Positions 42,888-52,457 are shown, counted from the stretch's first letter. The stretch is 64,000 nucleotides of DNA from JANMES01 sp038329865 (GCA_038329865.1 JBBQNK010000016.1:26253-90252); one strand, 5' to 3'. A program made the numbers and translations. Notes: a model not told the origin generated them from the letters alone.

Positions 42888-45806
42888 TTATTTCAGCATC
42901 TCCCCCGCCGGCTCGGTCGTCGCGTTTCGCTTCGACGGCATGGGCTTGACCATGACGTGGCCGAATTTCTTGAGTTGGGGCTGCACTTTTTCAGACGGGG
43001 CGACGACGATGATCGCCATTTTATCGTCATTCACGTATTTCTTCATCACCGCCTGCACCTGTGCGAGCGTGACTTCGGCTACCTTCGCGGGCAGCTTGTC
43101 CCAGTAGTCGATCGGGTAATCGTTCAAAATCGCATCGACGCGCCGGCCGGCCTGCTGCTGGATGGTCTGCGTTTCCATCAGCATCGCGCCGGCGACGCGG
43201 GTTTTCGCCTCGGCTAACTCGTTGGCGGTGACTTCTGCGGTGCGGAGATCGTTGAAGACTTTGAACATCGCGTCGATCGTCGGGCCGGTGGTGTCGAACC
43301 CGGTTTCCGTCCCGCCGCCGAACGTCCCGCTGTGCCGGCCGGGGGCGAAGCTCGCGCCGATACCGTAGACGTAACCCTTCTCCGCCCGCACGTAGCGGCC
43401 TAATCGCGAATCGATACCGGCGGAAAGGATCTGCCCCGTCAGCATGCCGGCGAATTTTTCGTCGCTGTGAATGTCGTACGAGAGCAGGCCGATGCGGATC
43501 ACGCTCTGCTTCATCACCGGGTTATCGATGAGAATCACCGGGCGACTATTCGCACGCTCCTGCTGACTCCACGGCGCGTAATTCACTTTCTCCGCCTCTT
43601 GCGGCACCGGCTGCGCTACGACCCACGCGTCGAGAAGTTTCTTCGCCAGCTCGCGACCGTGCTCCACCGTCACATCGCCGGCCAACACCAACACCGGCGA
43701 ATCGCTCCATGTATAGGTCTGGCGGTAGTACGCCCTGACGTCATCGAGCGTGATCGCCGCGATCGATTCCGGCGTTGAAGTCCGCCCCAGAGGCGAGTGG
43801 CCGTAGAGCGCGTTAGCGAATTCCTGCCCCGCCACGGTGGCCGGGTCGTCCTGTTGAACGGCCAGCTGACTCAGCGTCTGGGCCTGAAGCTTGTCGAACT
43901 CTTCCTGCGGGAACGTCGGCTGCAATAAAATCTGCTGCGTGCGGAGCATGGCATGATCGAGTTCGTCGGTGATGGCCGAGCCGGTGAGACGCGTGAAGTC
44001 GCCGCCGTCGCTCGCGTCGATGGAGATGGCGTGCGATTCCAGGTCTTCGCTCAGCTGCTGGTAATTCAGGTCGGCCGCCCCGCGGTGGAGCATGGCGGCG
44101 GTGAGATGGCTGACGCCTTCCTTGCCGTTCGGCGCGCCGTACCCGCCGCGGCGCATCGTGAGGTTCCACGTGACCAGCGGCAGGCGGTGATCTTCCATGA
44201 CAATCACCTTCACGCCGTCAATGACCGATTCTTCGCCCTTCTTGAAACTCGGATTGGCCGCCGAAGTCGCGACCGGCGCCTTGGCCGGGTAGCCGTCAGG
44301 AAAAGCCACCGCTCGCGGCTCGACGACGTCCGTCGTCGTCGCCACCGGCGCGTCGGCCAGCTTCTTCACTTCATTCGCCGCCTCCCCGCGGGCGGCCATG
44401 CCCAGCGGATCGGGCAGCGTCACCAGCGTGGAAGACGATTCCTTCTGCAGATACTTCGCCGCGACCCGCTGCACGTCGGCGGCCGTCACGGCGAACATCT
44501 GGGCGACCGTGGTGTTCACGCGCTTGGCGTCGCCGGCGAATAATTCCTCCTCGCCGACCTGCCCCGCGAGCTGGTCGCACCTTTCTCGACCGGCCACGAT
44601 TGATTTTTTGCTCATTAGCTTGGCCTTGGCGATTTCCTCATCGGTCACGCCGTTCTTGACGATCGCGTCGATCGCTTCGAACAGCGCCGCCTTCACGGCC
44701 TGCGGGTCTTTGCCTTGCATCACCGTGCCGCTGACGGTGAACACGCCCGCGTCCTGCAGCTGGAACGGCCCGGCGCTGACGTTCGTGCAGAGCGGCTTTT
44801 CGTTGTTCACCAGCTTGCGATCGAGCCGGCTGGAATCGCCGTCGCCCATGATCGCGCCGAGAATGCCCAGCGCCGCGTAATCGTCCGACTCGTACGAGGG
44901 CAGCTTGTAGCCGATCATCACCGCCGGCAGTTGGACGGCCCGCTTCACTTCTTTTTCGCGAGCCTCGGTCTGCGCCGGCTCGACGGCCAGCCCGCGATCG
45001 ATCTCCGCGCCCTTGGGAATCCACGCGTAATACTTCCGTACCATCGCCTTGGCCTGGTCGATATCGAAATCGCCGCTGATCACCAGCACCGCGTTGTTCG
45101 GAATGTAGTACTTGTTGAAAAACGCCTGCAGTTCGCTCACGGCGGCGGCTTTCAGGTGATCCATGTTGCCGATGGGTGTCCAGCGGTAGCTGCTTTTGTT
45201 GAACGCGGTCGAGAGAAAATCTTCGAACATCGTGCCGTACGGCTTGTTCTGGCGAATGCCCCACTCCTTGGCCACCACGTTGCGCTCGACTTTGTAAATC
45301 TCGTCCGACACCTTGAAGCTCGCCATGCGGTCGGCCTCAAGATACAGCGGCAATTCAAGCTGATTCGCGGGGACGGTGTTCACGTACGTTGTCTGATCGA
45401 AGCTGGTGAACGCGTTGCTCATCCCGCCGACGATGCCGATCAATTTCATGTGCTCCTGCGGCGGCACGTGCGCGCTGCCGCGGAACATCATGTGCTCGAA
45501 CATGTGAGCGAACCCCTGGCGGTTCTCCTTCTCATCCCGGCTGCCGACGTGGTAGAGCACGCGCACGTGAACGACGGGCGTCTGCTTCAGGGGGATGTAG
45601 ATCACCCGCAGGCCGTTCTCCAAAGTCTCCTGCGTGAACTGAACCGGCTCGATGACCGGTTTCCTGGCGGGCAGAAAGTTGTTCGCCATAGCGAATTTCG
45701 GATCGATTAGAGGTTCCGCCGCATTTTGTGCAACAGCCGCCGCCGTGCAGGAGAGGACGAAAATCGGACAGAGGATTCGACGGACCGAGCGATGGAAGCG
45801 GAACAT
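42888..45806 (-). CDS. Exported M16 zinc metalloprotease (two-domain pitrilysin type)
   Basis: A 972-residue peptidase with a signal peptide (ending near AAAVAQ). The first half (about 55-480) has the inverted zinc motif HMFEH near 105 and the third ligand in VERNVVAKE near 180. The second half (about 510-950) is the inactive M16 partner domain. It includes GRTSTPESI and a terminal Arg/Tyr site typical of M16 (YVYGIGASFAPGRHSG). It should degrade peptides in the periplasm; long single-chain M16 proteins are common in Planctomycetota. Confidence 0.9.
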   Translation of the reverse strand: MFRFHRSVRRILCPIFVLSCTAAAVAQNAAEPLIDPKFAMANNFLPARKPVIEPVQFTQETLENGLRVIYIPLKQTPVVHVRVLYHVGSRDEKENRQGFAHMFEHMMFRGSAHVPPQEHMKLIGIVGGMSNAFTSFDQTTYVNTVPANQLELPLYLEADRMASFKVSDEIYKVERNVVAKEWGIRQNKPYGTMFEDFLSTAFNKSSYRWTPIGNMDHLKAAAVSELQAFFNKYYIPNNAVLVISGDFDIDQAKAMVRKYYAWIPKGAEIDRGLAVEPAQTEAREKEVKRAVQLPAVMIGYKLPSYESDDYAALGILGAIMGDGDSSRLDRKLVNNEKPLCTNVSAGPFQLQDAGVFTVSGTVMQGKDPQAVKAALFEAIDAIVKNGVTDEEIAKAKLMSKKSIVAGRERCDQLAGQVGEEELFAGDAKRVNTTVAQMFAVTAADVQRVAAKYLQKESSSTLVTLPDPLGMAARGEAANEVKKLADAPVATTTDVVEPRAVAFPDGYPAKAPVATSAANPSFKKGEESVIDGVKVIVMEDHRLPLVTWNLTMRRGGYGAPNGKEGVSHLTAAMLHRGAADLNYQQLSEDLESHAISIDASDGGDFTRLTGSAITDELDHAMLRTQQILLQPTFPQEEFDKLQAQTLSQLAVQQDDPATVAGQEFANALYGHSPLGRTSTPESIAAITLDDVRAYYRQTYTWSDSPVLVLAGDVTVEHGRELAKKLLDAWVVAQPVPQEAEKVNYAPWSQQERANSRPVILIDNPVMKQSVIRIGLLSYDIHSDEKFAGMLTGQILSAGIDSRLGRYVRAEKGYVYGIGASFAPGRHSGTFGGGTETGFDTTGPTIDAMFKVFNDLRTAEVTANELAEAKTRVAGAMLMETQTIQQQAGRRVDAILNDYPIDYWDKLPAKVAEVTLAQVQAVMKKYVNDDKMAIIVVAPSEKVQPQLKKFGHVMVKPMPSKRNATTEPAGEMLK

Positions 45807-45920
45807 TCGCGGTTCTCCGATAAGGGGATTTCAGACGCCGGCATTAGATATTAAGCGATGGCGGCGATCTGCGGTAGGAGCGGCATTCTTGGCTGTGTGA
45901 CCGACGGTATTTGTATTGAG

Positions 45921-46041
45921 TGGCACAGACATTCCTGTCTGTGACGAGCGGATGTACTCATCCGTCCGTGAATTAGCCTCTCGAGAAAAGAACGAATCGA
46001 GGAGTACCTCGCTTCGTCACAGACAGGAATGTCTGTGCCAC
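45921..46041. repeat. Inverted repeat family B, copy 3
   Basis: Arms TGGCACAGACATTCCTGTCT and its complement, with the TACTCATCCGTCCG block inside. Between two minus-strand genes. Confidence 0.9.
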
Positions 46042-46077
46042 CGAATGCGCAGAATGCCCGTCACACGATTTCCAAGT

Positions 46078-46932
46078 TCACTCGATCGTCAAACTCGCCT
46101 GGATCGCGCTCGAAGCGCCCGGGGCGATCGTCACGTCATTTCCCGGGCCGTTGGCGGTTTCTACGCAGACGAAATCCTGCCATTCGTCGTCGCCCAAGTC
46201 GGCGATTGCTTTGGCCTTGGCGATCCATGGGTTCCACACCACCGTGGAGGCGGATCCCGATTTGGTGACGTGAATCTTACGGCCCATCGCTGGGTCGAGA
46301 ATTTCCGTCGATTTGTGTGTGTTCAAATACGTGCGATCGAACTCGCCAGTGAAGCGAATCTCCGGCTGGTCGTCGCGCAGCCGGCCTTGCGTGACTCGAT
46401 CGAAATATTCCACGCCTTGCAGGCCGTGCACACTGACGTGCTTGATGCCGCCGACCACAAAATACGTGTGCAGTGCCTCGGTAATCGTCAGCGGTGCTGC
46501 GGAGCGGTTCGTCGTCGTCAGCCGCATCGTGAGCAATCGGCCGACGGTTACTTCGTACTCCAGCGCGGCCTCGGGCGTTTCCAGCGCAAGCGTGACGCGC
46601 GTCGTGCGGTCCGGCAGCGTGCCGGCGTGCTTGAGCGACCACGCTCGCGTGCGGACCGTGCCGTGCTGCGGGAGTTTCGGATCGCTCGGGTGCGGCCCGA
46701 ACCACGGCCAGCAGATCGGCACCCCGCCGCGAATCGGTTTCTTGCCGTCGAAGATCGCCTGCTTGCTAACGAAGATCAGCGGCTTCTGCCCCACCGGCTG
46801 GAAGTGAGTGATTGTCGCGCCGTGAAGATAAATCTCCGCGGAGGCTTCAGCGTTTTCGATCCGGATGCAAGGCAAGCCTCCGTGCCCAGCGGATTCAGCA
46901 ATGGCGGAGTTTTGTAAATCGTTTTGAGCCAT
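46078..46932 (-). CDS. D-hexose-6-phosphate mutarotase family protein
   Basis: Aldose 1-epimerase-like beta-sandwich of 284 residues. The characteristic stretch is KPIRGGVPICWPWFGPH near 64-80, followed by HGTVRTRAWSL near 90-100. The active-site histidine is in ALHTYFVVG near 155, and the catalytic glutamate is in the C-terminal FVCVETANG near 259-267. It equilibrates alpha and beta forms of hexose 6-phosphates, supporting glycolysis. No partner gene is adjacent. Confidence 0.9.
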   Translation of the reverse strand: MAQNDLQNSAIAESAGHGGLPCIRIENAEASAEIYLHGATITHFQPVGQKPLIFVSKQAIFDGKKPIRGGVPICWPWFGPHPSDPKLPQHGTVRTRAWSLKHAGTLPDRTTRVTLALETPEAALEYEVTVGRLLTMRLTTTNRSAAPLTITEALHTYFVVGGIKHVSVHGLQGVEYFDRVTQGRLRDDQPEIRFTGEFDRTYLNTHKSTEILDPAMGRKIHVTKSGSASTVVWNPWIAKAKAIADLGDDEWQDFVCVETANGPGNDVTIAPGASSAIQASLTIE

Positions 46933-47048
46933 TAGGAGTTCCGATTCGATTCCAATCGCAGGAATTATCGGCCTTCATAGAAATTCCTGCAGTTTCGTTG
47001 CGGGTATTGCACATTAATACCGTACCCCAGTCCGCCGATAAAAATATT

Positions 47049-48170
47049 ATGCAGTCTACTCAATCCATGTTCAAACGGGTTCGTCGCGGCGCCGCGATGA
47101 TCTACGTCGTCATCGCCATGCCGATCTTCCTCGGCTTCGGCGGATTGGCGGTCGATGTCGGGCGACTGCAGATGGCCAAGTCGCAGGCGCAGCAGTGCGC
47201 TGATGCTGCGGCACGCTACGCCGCGCTCGGCGCGGCGAACAGTTCGATTCCCACCACCACGGCCATCGCCAATGCGCAGTCGATCGCGTCCGTCTCCAAT
47301 GTCGATGGCAGCTCGCCGACGATCAGTTCTTCGGAAGTCATCGTCGGCGACTACAACAGCAACACCAAGGTATTCACCGCCAACAGCTTGGGCAGTTGCG
47401 TGAAAGTCACCGTCCGCCAGACCATCAACCGCACCGGCGCGGCCCCGCTGATGATGACCATCTTCCGCGCGGGCGGCGCGCAGATTTCCGCAACCGCCAT
47501 CGCCAAGTGCACCGTCACCGTCACGGCGATCTCTCCGCCAGCCTCGGGCAATTTGTGGCTCAGCGGCATACCGTACAACACGACCACGCAGAACCTTCGG
47601 CCCGACAACAGCACGATCTGGGATAACTCCGGCACCAGCACCAACGCCAAGCAACGCCCGCTTGTTGTCGATCTGGCGGCACTGGGAATCCAAGGCGGCG
47701 AGACGATCAACCTCGAAGGCATCACGGGCACGGCCAGCTGGTCCAACAGCGGCAGCGGAACGAACAACACCGCCGACGGCGATGCTTCATTCATCGTCGG
47801 CCACGGCGTAGTCTACCCCGGCTCTGTCCCGACCACGCCCGACAATGGCATGAGCAACACCCGCGCACCGATCGGCGCTGTCATGGCGGTCTTCCTCACC
47901 AACAGCGCCCCCAATGGCTCAGGCGCACCGACCAGCCTCGACTTCGGAAACACCAGCGATCGCGATTACACCTCCGTCAGCCCGCAGCTCAAGCAGGTCT
48001 TCTTCGTCGGCGACGGCAAACGTGATAACGGCGAGCTGCAGACGATCGTCGTTCCTACCGGCGCCACAAAGCTGTATCTCGGAATGATGGACGCCTGGCA
48101 GTGGAACGACAACGTCGGCAACTTCACCACCAAGCTGTACGGAAACAACGCCGTCACACTGGTGAAGTAA
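47049..48170 (+). CDS. TadE/TadG-like protein with C-terminal lectin-like domain
   Basis: A 373-residue protein. The N-terminal 45 residues (RRGAAMIYVVIAMPIFLGFGGLAVDVGR) are the pseudopilin-like TadG anchor, followed by MAKSQAQQCADAAARYAALG, the conserved helix after it. The middle (50-160) is the usual Tad pilus-associated region. The C-terminal about 200 residues are not typical: VVYPGSVPTTPDNG and IVVPTGATKLYLGMMDAWQWNDN match a sugar-binding (PA-IL/PEP-protein type) beta-sandwich with a Ca-site-like DxxxxNDN. No other tad genes are near. It may act as a surface adhesin anchored in the membrane. The upstream frame to 46812 overlaps the mutarotase gene and is rejected. Confidence 0.8.
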   Translation: MQSTQSMFKRVRRGAAMIYVVIAMPIFLGFGGLAVDVGRLQMAKSQAQQCADAAARYAALGAANSSIPTTTAIANAQSIASVSNVDGSSPTISSSEVIVGDYNSNTKVFTANSLGSCVKVTVRQTINRTGAAPLMMTIFRAGGAQISATAIAKCTVTVTAISPPASGNLWLSGIPYNTTTQNLRPDNSTIWDNSGTSTNAKQRPLVVDLAALGIQGGETINLEGITGTASWSNSGSGTNNTADGDASFIVGHGVVYPGSVPTTPDNGMSNTRAPIGAVMAVFLTNSAPNGSGAPTSLDFGNTSDRDYTSVSPQLKQVFFVGDGKRDNGELQTIVVPTGATKLYLGMMDAWQWNDNVGNFTTKLYGNNAVTLVK

Positions 48171-48247
48171 GATTTGGCATGCGGGCTTCAGTCCGCATGT
48201 CTGCAAAGCTTCAAATATCACGGGGGCGGAAGCCCGCACGCCAAATC
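48171..48247. repeat. Inverted repeat GATTTGGCATGCGGGC
   Basis: Arms of about 25 bases, starting at the stop codon of the TadG-like gene and with GCGGGCTTC/GAAGCCCGC palindromes within. No U-tract follows. Confidence 0.87.
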
Positions 48248-48439
48248 CCCCTTCATTTCTCAAATTCCACTCCGCTGTTCGTGCAATGTTACCGATAAAG
48301 GCCAATATTATCGGACGAGCCGCATCCTGAGATGCTCAGGAACGCGAATCGGCCTTTCGATTGAATCCCTCGCCGGTTTGCCGATAATCGGCTCCTCGGA
48401 AGCGGGTTACGAAAATCGATACTGTTTGAAAGGAAACTC

Positions 48440-49408
48440 ATGCGTCGTGCGAAGATCAGCATCATTGGAGCGGGAAATGTCGGGGCCACCTGTGCACACT
48501 GGGCGGCGGCTAAGGAACTGGGCGATATCGTGCTGCTGGATATCCCGGAAGTGAATGACCCGAAGGATCCGACCAAGAAAGTCCCCAACACCGCCCCGGC
48601 CGGCAAGGCGCTGGATTTGTACGAGGCCAGCCCCGTCGAAGGGTTCGATGCCAAGATCACCGGCACGAGTGACTATAAAGATACCGCTGGCAGTGACGTG
48701 GTGATCGTGACCGCCGGCATTCCGCGTAAGCCGGGCATGAGCCGCGATGACTTGATCGCGATCAACACCGGCATCGTGAAGGAAGTGGCGGCCAACGTCG
48801 CCAAGCACTCGCCCAACGCGGTGATGATCGTCGTCAGCAACCCGCTCGACGCGATGGTGTACGTGGCGTGGAAGGCCAGCGGCTTCCCGACCAACCGCAT
48901 CATCGGCCAGGCCGGCGTGCTGGACGTGGCGCGATTCAAATCCTTCCTCGCGGCTGAAGTCGGCTGTAGCGTCGAAGACGTCGCCGCGTTGCTGCTCGGT
49001 GGGCACGGCGATGACATGGTGCCGCTCGTCCGCTACACCTCGGTCGGCGGGATTCCGATCACGCAGATGCTCAGCAAGGAAAAGATCGAGGCGATCGTCA
49101 CCCGTGCCCGCAACGGCGGAGCGGAAATCGTCAACCTCCTCAAAACCGGCAGCGCCTACTACGCCCCGGCCAGCGCCACCGTCGCGATGGCGGAATCGAT
49201 CATCAAAGACAAGAAGCGCATCCTCCCCGCGGCTGCATACTGCGATAAGCAGTACGGCATCGGCGGGTTTTTCGTCGGCGTGCCGTGCATCCTGGGCAGC
49301 GGTGGCGTGGAGCGGATCATCGAGGTCGAGCTCGATGACGCGGAGAAGAAAATGTTCATGACCAGCGTTGAGCACGTGAAAGATCTGGTCAAAGTCGTCA
49401 AGATGTGA
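48440..49408 (+). CDS. mdh: Malate dehydrogenase (LDH-like class)
   Basis: NAD-dependent TCA-cycle enzyme, 322 residues. The Rossmann loop is GAGNVGATCAHWAA (10-23). Substrate arginines lie in IPRKPGMSRDDL near 93-104, asparagine in VVSNPLDAMVY, and the active-site histidine in GGHGDDMVPL near 190. The sequence IPRKPGMSR is typical of malate, not lactate, dehydrogenases. GAAAGGAAA stands 8 bases before the ATG. Confidence 0.95.
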   Translation: MRRAKISIIGAGNVGATCAHWAAAKELGDIVLLDIPEVNDPKDPTKKVPNTAPAGKALDLYEASPVEGFDAKITGTSDYKDTAGSDVVIVTAGIPRKPGMSRDDLIAINTGIVKEVAANVAKHSPNAVMIVVSNPLDAMVYVAWKASGFPTNRIIGQAGVLDVARFKSFLAAEVGCSVEDVAALLLGGHGDDMVPLVRYTSVGGIPITQMLSKEKIEAIVTRARNGGAEIVNLLKTGSAYYAPASATVAMAESIIKDKKRILPAAAYCDKQYGIGGFFVGVPCILGSGGVERIIEVELDDAEKKMFMTSVEHVKDLVKVVKM

Positions 49409-49416
49409 TGGCAACT

Positions 49417-49500
49417 GTAAGTTGTTGATTGTAGGTTGCGGGTTGGAGATGGCTGTTGGATTTTTCTTCCAACCCACGACTCGCAACTAACGACCTACAA
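49417..49500. repeat. Imperfect inverted repeat with GTAGGTTGCGGGTTGG words
   Basis: The arms near 49428-49447 and 49468-49500 are complementary with several mismatches and are built of GTTG words. It lies between mdh and the following lipoprotein gene, close to the latter's ribosome-binding site. Confidence 0.7.
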
Positions 49501-49513
49501 ATTCGGAGATCGC

Positions 49514-51079
49514 ATGTCGCGAGCCGTAAAGTTCAGCTTCTGGTCGATGGCCTTGGCGGCGATCCTCATCGGCGGATGCACGTCTTCGCCGGTCCTGCTC
49601 AAGCCCGAGCAGCAGACGATGATCGACCGCGGCATGATCGAATACCCCGCGGCGACCGAACTCAAGCCGCTCGTGCGCGGGCTCACCGCACCGGCCGGGA
49701 TCGCGTTCGATTCCGACGGCTCGATGCTCATCGCCGAAAGCGGCCGCGGCGGAAACACGCCACGCGTCTTCGGGTACCGCGCCGACGGAACTTACTTCGA
49801 CGTTTACCCGCAGAAATCCAAGTACCCGCTGTTCAACTTCGGTAACGATAAGTTCAAAATGTACGCCCCGATCGGCGGGCTCGTGGCGTACCAGGGCCGC
49901 GTGTTCGTCACCCATCGCGATGAAAACGGCAACGGCGTGGTCACCAGCTTCGGGTACGACGGCAGCCACCGCACCGTCGTTTCCGATCTTCCCGCGCAAG
50001 GCGACAACAGCCTTACCGACATTACCGTGAACCCCACCAACGGGCGGCTCTTCTTCGCGCTCGGCTCGGCGACCAACAGCGGCGTGGTGGGTGAAGACAA
50101 CTGGCAGGTCGGGTGGGTGCGCGACTACCCCAAGTTCTGCGATATGCCGTGGGATGTCGGCAAGAAAAATTCGTACCTCAAGCTGCTCGGCTACCGCTTC
50201 AGCACACCCAACCCGCGCGCGGGCTTGGGACAGGATGACATCGTCGTCACCGGACCGATGCAGCCGCTGGGCACGAGCAACCAGAGTCGCGTCCGCGAAA
50301 CCGACAAACCCACCAGCGCCATTTACTCCATCTCCCCCGAAGGCGGCGACCTGCGCGTGGAAGCCCACGGCATCCGCCTGGCGCGAGGGCTTCGCTACAA
50401 CGAATTTTACCGGCTCTACGCCACCAACAACGGCATGGAACTGCGCGGCACGCGCCCGATCCTTAACGACCCCGACGTGATGGTCCGCGTCGTTAGCGGA
50501 ACGTGGTACGGCTTCCCCGATTACTCGGCCGATTTCCTGCCCATCACCGAACCTAAGTTCCAGCCGGACCCTTCGATGACGCTCCCCACCGGCTACCCCG
50601 ACGTCAGCTTCACCATCGACCACGACGCCAGCGGCCTGATCCCGCCCGACCGCACAACGCTCCTGCAAGGCATCTTTTCCCCGCTGTCCGGCGCGGCCAA
50701 GTTCGATTTCGTGCCGACCAACGGGCCCTTCCGCGAATTCCGCGGAAACGCTGTCGTCGCACTCTCCGGCGACCGCTCGCCGTTCGCCACCAGCGGACAG
50801 AAATTGATCGGCCCGATCGGCTTTAAGATCGTGCTGCTCGACGTCGATGGAAAAGCCACCCGCGAGTTCATCCACAACACCAAGGACATGCCGGCCTCGA
50901 TGATGGACGGAAATGTCGAAGCCCTGGAGCGCCCGGTCGATGTGAAGTTCGGCCCGGACGGTGCGCTCTACATCGTCGATTTCGGCAAGATGCAACTTCG
51001 CGACGGTAAGGAACGCATCACCTCCGGAACAGGCAAGATTTTCCGCCTAGTCGCGAAGCAAGAACCGGCAGCGCCGTAG
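49514..51079 (+). CDS. Sugar-dehydrogenase-like beta-propeller lipoprotein
   Basis: A 521-residue lipoprotein with a lipobox at LIGGC near residues 18-22. The body is a six-bladed propeller of the soluble glucose/sorbosone dehydrogenase and NHL type: GLTAPAGIAFDSDGSMLIAESGRGG near 60-84, ALGSATNSG near 190 and LERPVDVKFGPDGALYIVDFG near 475-495 are the typical blades. PQQ-dependent sugar oxidation is possible, but the cofactor residues cannot be confirmed. Start 49514 has GGAG six bases upstream; the longer frame is inside the inverted repeat. Confidence 0.85.
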   Translation: MSRAVKFSFWSMALAAILIGGCTSSPVLLKPEQQTMIDRGMIEYPAATELKPLVRGLTAPAGIAFDSDGSMLIAESGRGGNTPRVFGYRADGTYFDVYPQKSKYPLFNFGNDKFKMYAPIGGLVAYQGRVFVTHRDENGNGVVTSFGYDGSHRTVVSDLPAQGDNSLTDITVNPTNGRLFFALGSATNSGVVGEDNWQVGWVRDYPKFCDMPWDVGKKNSYLKLLGYRFSTPNPRAGLGQDDIVVTGPMQPLGTSNQSRVRETDKPTSAIYSISPEGGDLRVEAHGIRLARGLRYNEFYRLYATNNGMELRGTRPILNDPDVMVRVVSGTWYGFPDYSADFLPITEPKFQPDPSMTLPTGYPDVSFTIDHDASGLIPPDRTTLLQGIFSPLSGAAKFDFVPTNGPFREFRGNAVVALSGDRSPFATSGQKLIGPIGFKIVLLDVDGKATREFIHNTKDMPASMMDGNVEALERPVDVKFGPDGALYIVDFGKMQLRDGKERITSGTGKIFRLVAKQEPAAP

Positions 51080-51127
51080 CATTAGCGAAGAGCCAATCAT
51101 TTTAGAACCGAACGAAGTGAGGCAATT

Positions 51128-51296
51128 CTCCCTCGCCCGGTACTCCGGGAGAGGGCGGGGTGAGGGTTCTGCCGCGATGCCCGATTCGTCCAAGATCGGT
51201 GAGACGCCACGGACGCAAAACTCTTCTTAACTCAAAAATCGATCGACCCGGGCGAGAGAACCCTCACCCTACCCTCTCCCGGAATACCGGGAGAGG
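51128..51296. repeat. Long inverted repeat with CTCCCGG hairpins in each arm
   Basis: The left arm near 51128-51170 and the right arm near 51256-51296 are complementary (CCCTCACCCTACCCTCTCCC against GGGAGAGGGCGGGGTGAGGG). Each arm also contains its own CTCCCGG/CCGGGAG hairpin. It sits between convergent genes and shares words with 2892 and 32176. Confidence 0.85.
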
Positions 51297-51313
51297 AAAA
51301 AAGCAAATCCGCA

Positions 51314-52246
51314 TCATCGACGCGGATGAATCATCTCGCACACCGCCCGGCCGGTCTGTCCGCCGAAGGTTCCTTCGTACGATAGCCGCTGCCAGCGCGG
51401 CCTCGACGCCAGGAGCTTTGGCTTGCGGAGAATCATGTCAGATATCGCTACGCGGCTCGGGTACGGCGCCCGCCACGGCACGCGGCGATGGATGTCCATC
51501 GACGCGGCGGTCACCTCAAGCTCTCGGGCCGCATCAGGCGTCAGGTCGACCAGGCGGATCGCGGCCTGTGCCTGGCGATCCACCAGCGAGACAATATGAA
51601 ACGCCAGCACGCGCTGCCCGATGAAAAGCCGCCCGCCGAACCAGTTGCGGATGTCATTTTCGATCGGCCCGGCGCCGAAATAATGGTCGCGATAGCCGAC
51701 GCCTTTGAACGGCGAGGATTTCCCTTTCGTCCAAATCGTGCCGGTCACGTCGCACCGCGCAGCGGGAATGATCCACTGATGATTCGCCTGCAGCGAAACG
51801 CTCAACGGCGCAATCGGCGGCGAGGCAAAAGCGAACTCGATCGCGGACCGCTTCTTGTTCCCCGCGATCACGTGAACGACACCGGTGTTATAGACATAAA
51901 ACTCGTCCGGCCCGACGCTGACGCGAACCGCGTCATCCGCCGATACGAACGGCGCGACGGCACCGTATGTTTTCGGCTTTTTCCCGCGACGCGTGATGGT
52001 CAGACTTGAGTACGGAAAGTCCGCAGGCGTAGGCGGCGGATTCTGCGTCGGATTTTTCAGATATTTTCGATACGCCGCGAGATACCGCGGATGCAGCGGA
52101 TAGCCGTCGTGAAAGGTGGCGGAGATTTCCGTCTCGCCATCGTCGCTGGCGGCGGCGAAGTTCCACCACTCGTACCCCCCGGGCGAACGCACGCGGTGCC
52201 ACGCGTTGGCATTCGGCGGAGTTTCAAAGAGCGGGATCGTCGGCAT
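51314..52246 (-). CDS. CrtC-like (carotenoid 1,2-hydratase/lipocalin-type) protein
   Basis: A 310-residue protein opening with the CrtC-type signature YEWWNFAAASDDGETEISATF near 25-45, then PLHPRYLAAYRKYL. A second typical part is GVGYRDHYFGAGPIENDIRNWFGG near 180-203, where an aspartate and histidine are conserved. CrtC hydrates the end of acyclic carotenoids, so its proximity to a squalene/phytoene synthase homologue suggests a shared terpenoid step. The substrate is inferred only from that neighbour. No signal peptide. Confidence 0.78.
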   Translation of the reverse strand: MPTIPLFETPPNANAWHRVRSPGGYEWWNFAAASDDGETEISATFHDGYPLHPRYLAAYRKYLKNPTQNPPPTPADFPYSSLTITRRGKKPKTYGAVAPFVSADDAVRVSVGPDEFYVYNTGVVHVIAGNKKRSAIEFAFASPPIAPLSVSLQANHQWIIPAARCDVTGTIWTKGKSSPFKGVGYRDHYFGAGPIENDIRNWFGGRLFIGQRVLAFHIVSLVDRQAQAAIRLVDLTPDAARELEVTAASMDIHRRVPWRAPYPSRVAISDMILRKPKLLASRPRWQRLSYEGTFGGQTGRAVCEMIHPRR

Positions 52247-52320
52247 GGTGAAAAATTCAGACCTTCTAAAATTGCCTTTGGCGTAGATCCGGCTGTGCCG
52301 GACATGCCCGGAACAGTTTT

Positions 52321-52425
52321 TGTAGGGCAGGTTTTAACCTGCCATTGCGCAAATAGACAAAAAGAAAAACGGCAGGTTGAAACCTGCCCTACGAAAACAG
52401 ATCCTTCGGAATACCTCAGGATGAC
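52321..52425. repeat. Inverted repeat GTAGGGCAGGTTTTAACCTGCC plus a family A half copy
   Basis: The arms around 52322-52342 and 52371-52392 pair almost perfectly, and each arm carries a nested CAGGTT/AACCTG palindrome. Right behind it, 52399-52425 is a lone right half of family A. Confidence 0.9.
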
Positions 52426-52457
52426 AATTCACCTAAAGTTGATCCGTTATACAAACT

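Noticed and set aside
49487..50995. Long open frames antisense to the sugar-dehydrogenase-like gene, mgtE (53630-55321), the TPR gene (36379-37797) and the AraC gene (61010-62251)
   Set aside because: All are mirror frames of clearly coding genes with recognised motifs on the other strand; their own translations are biased and motif-free.
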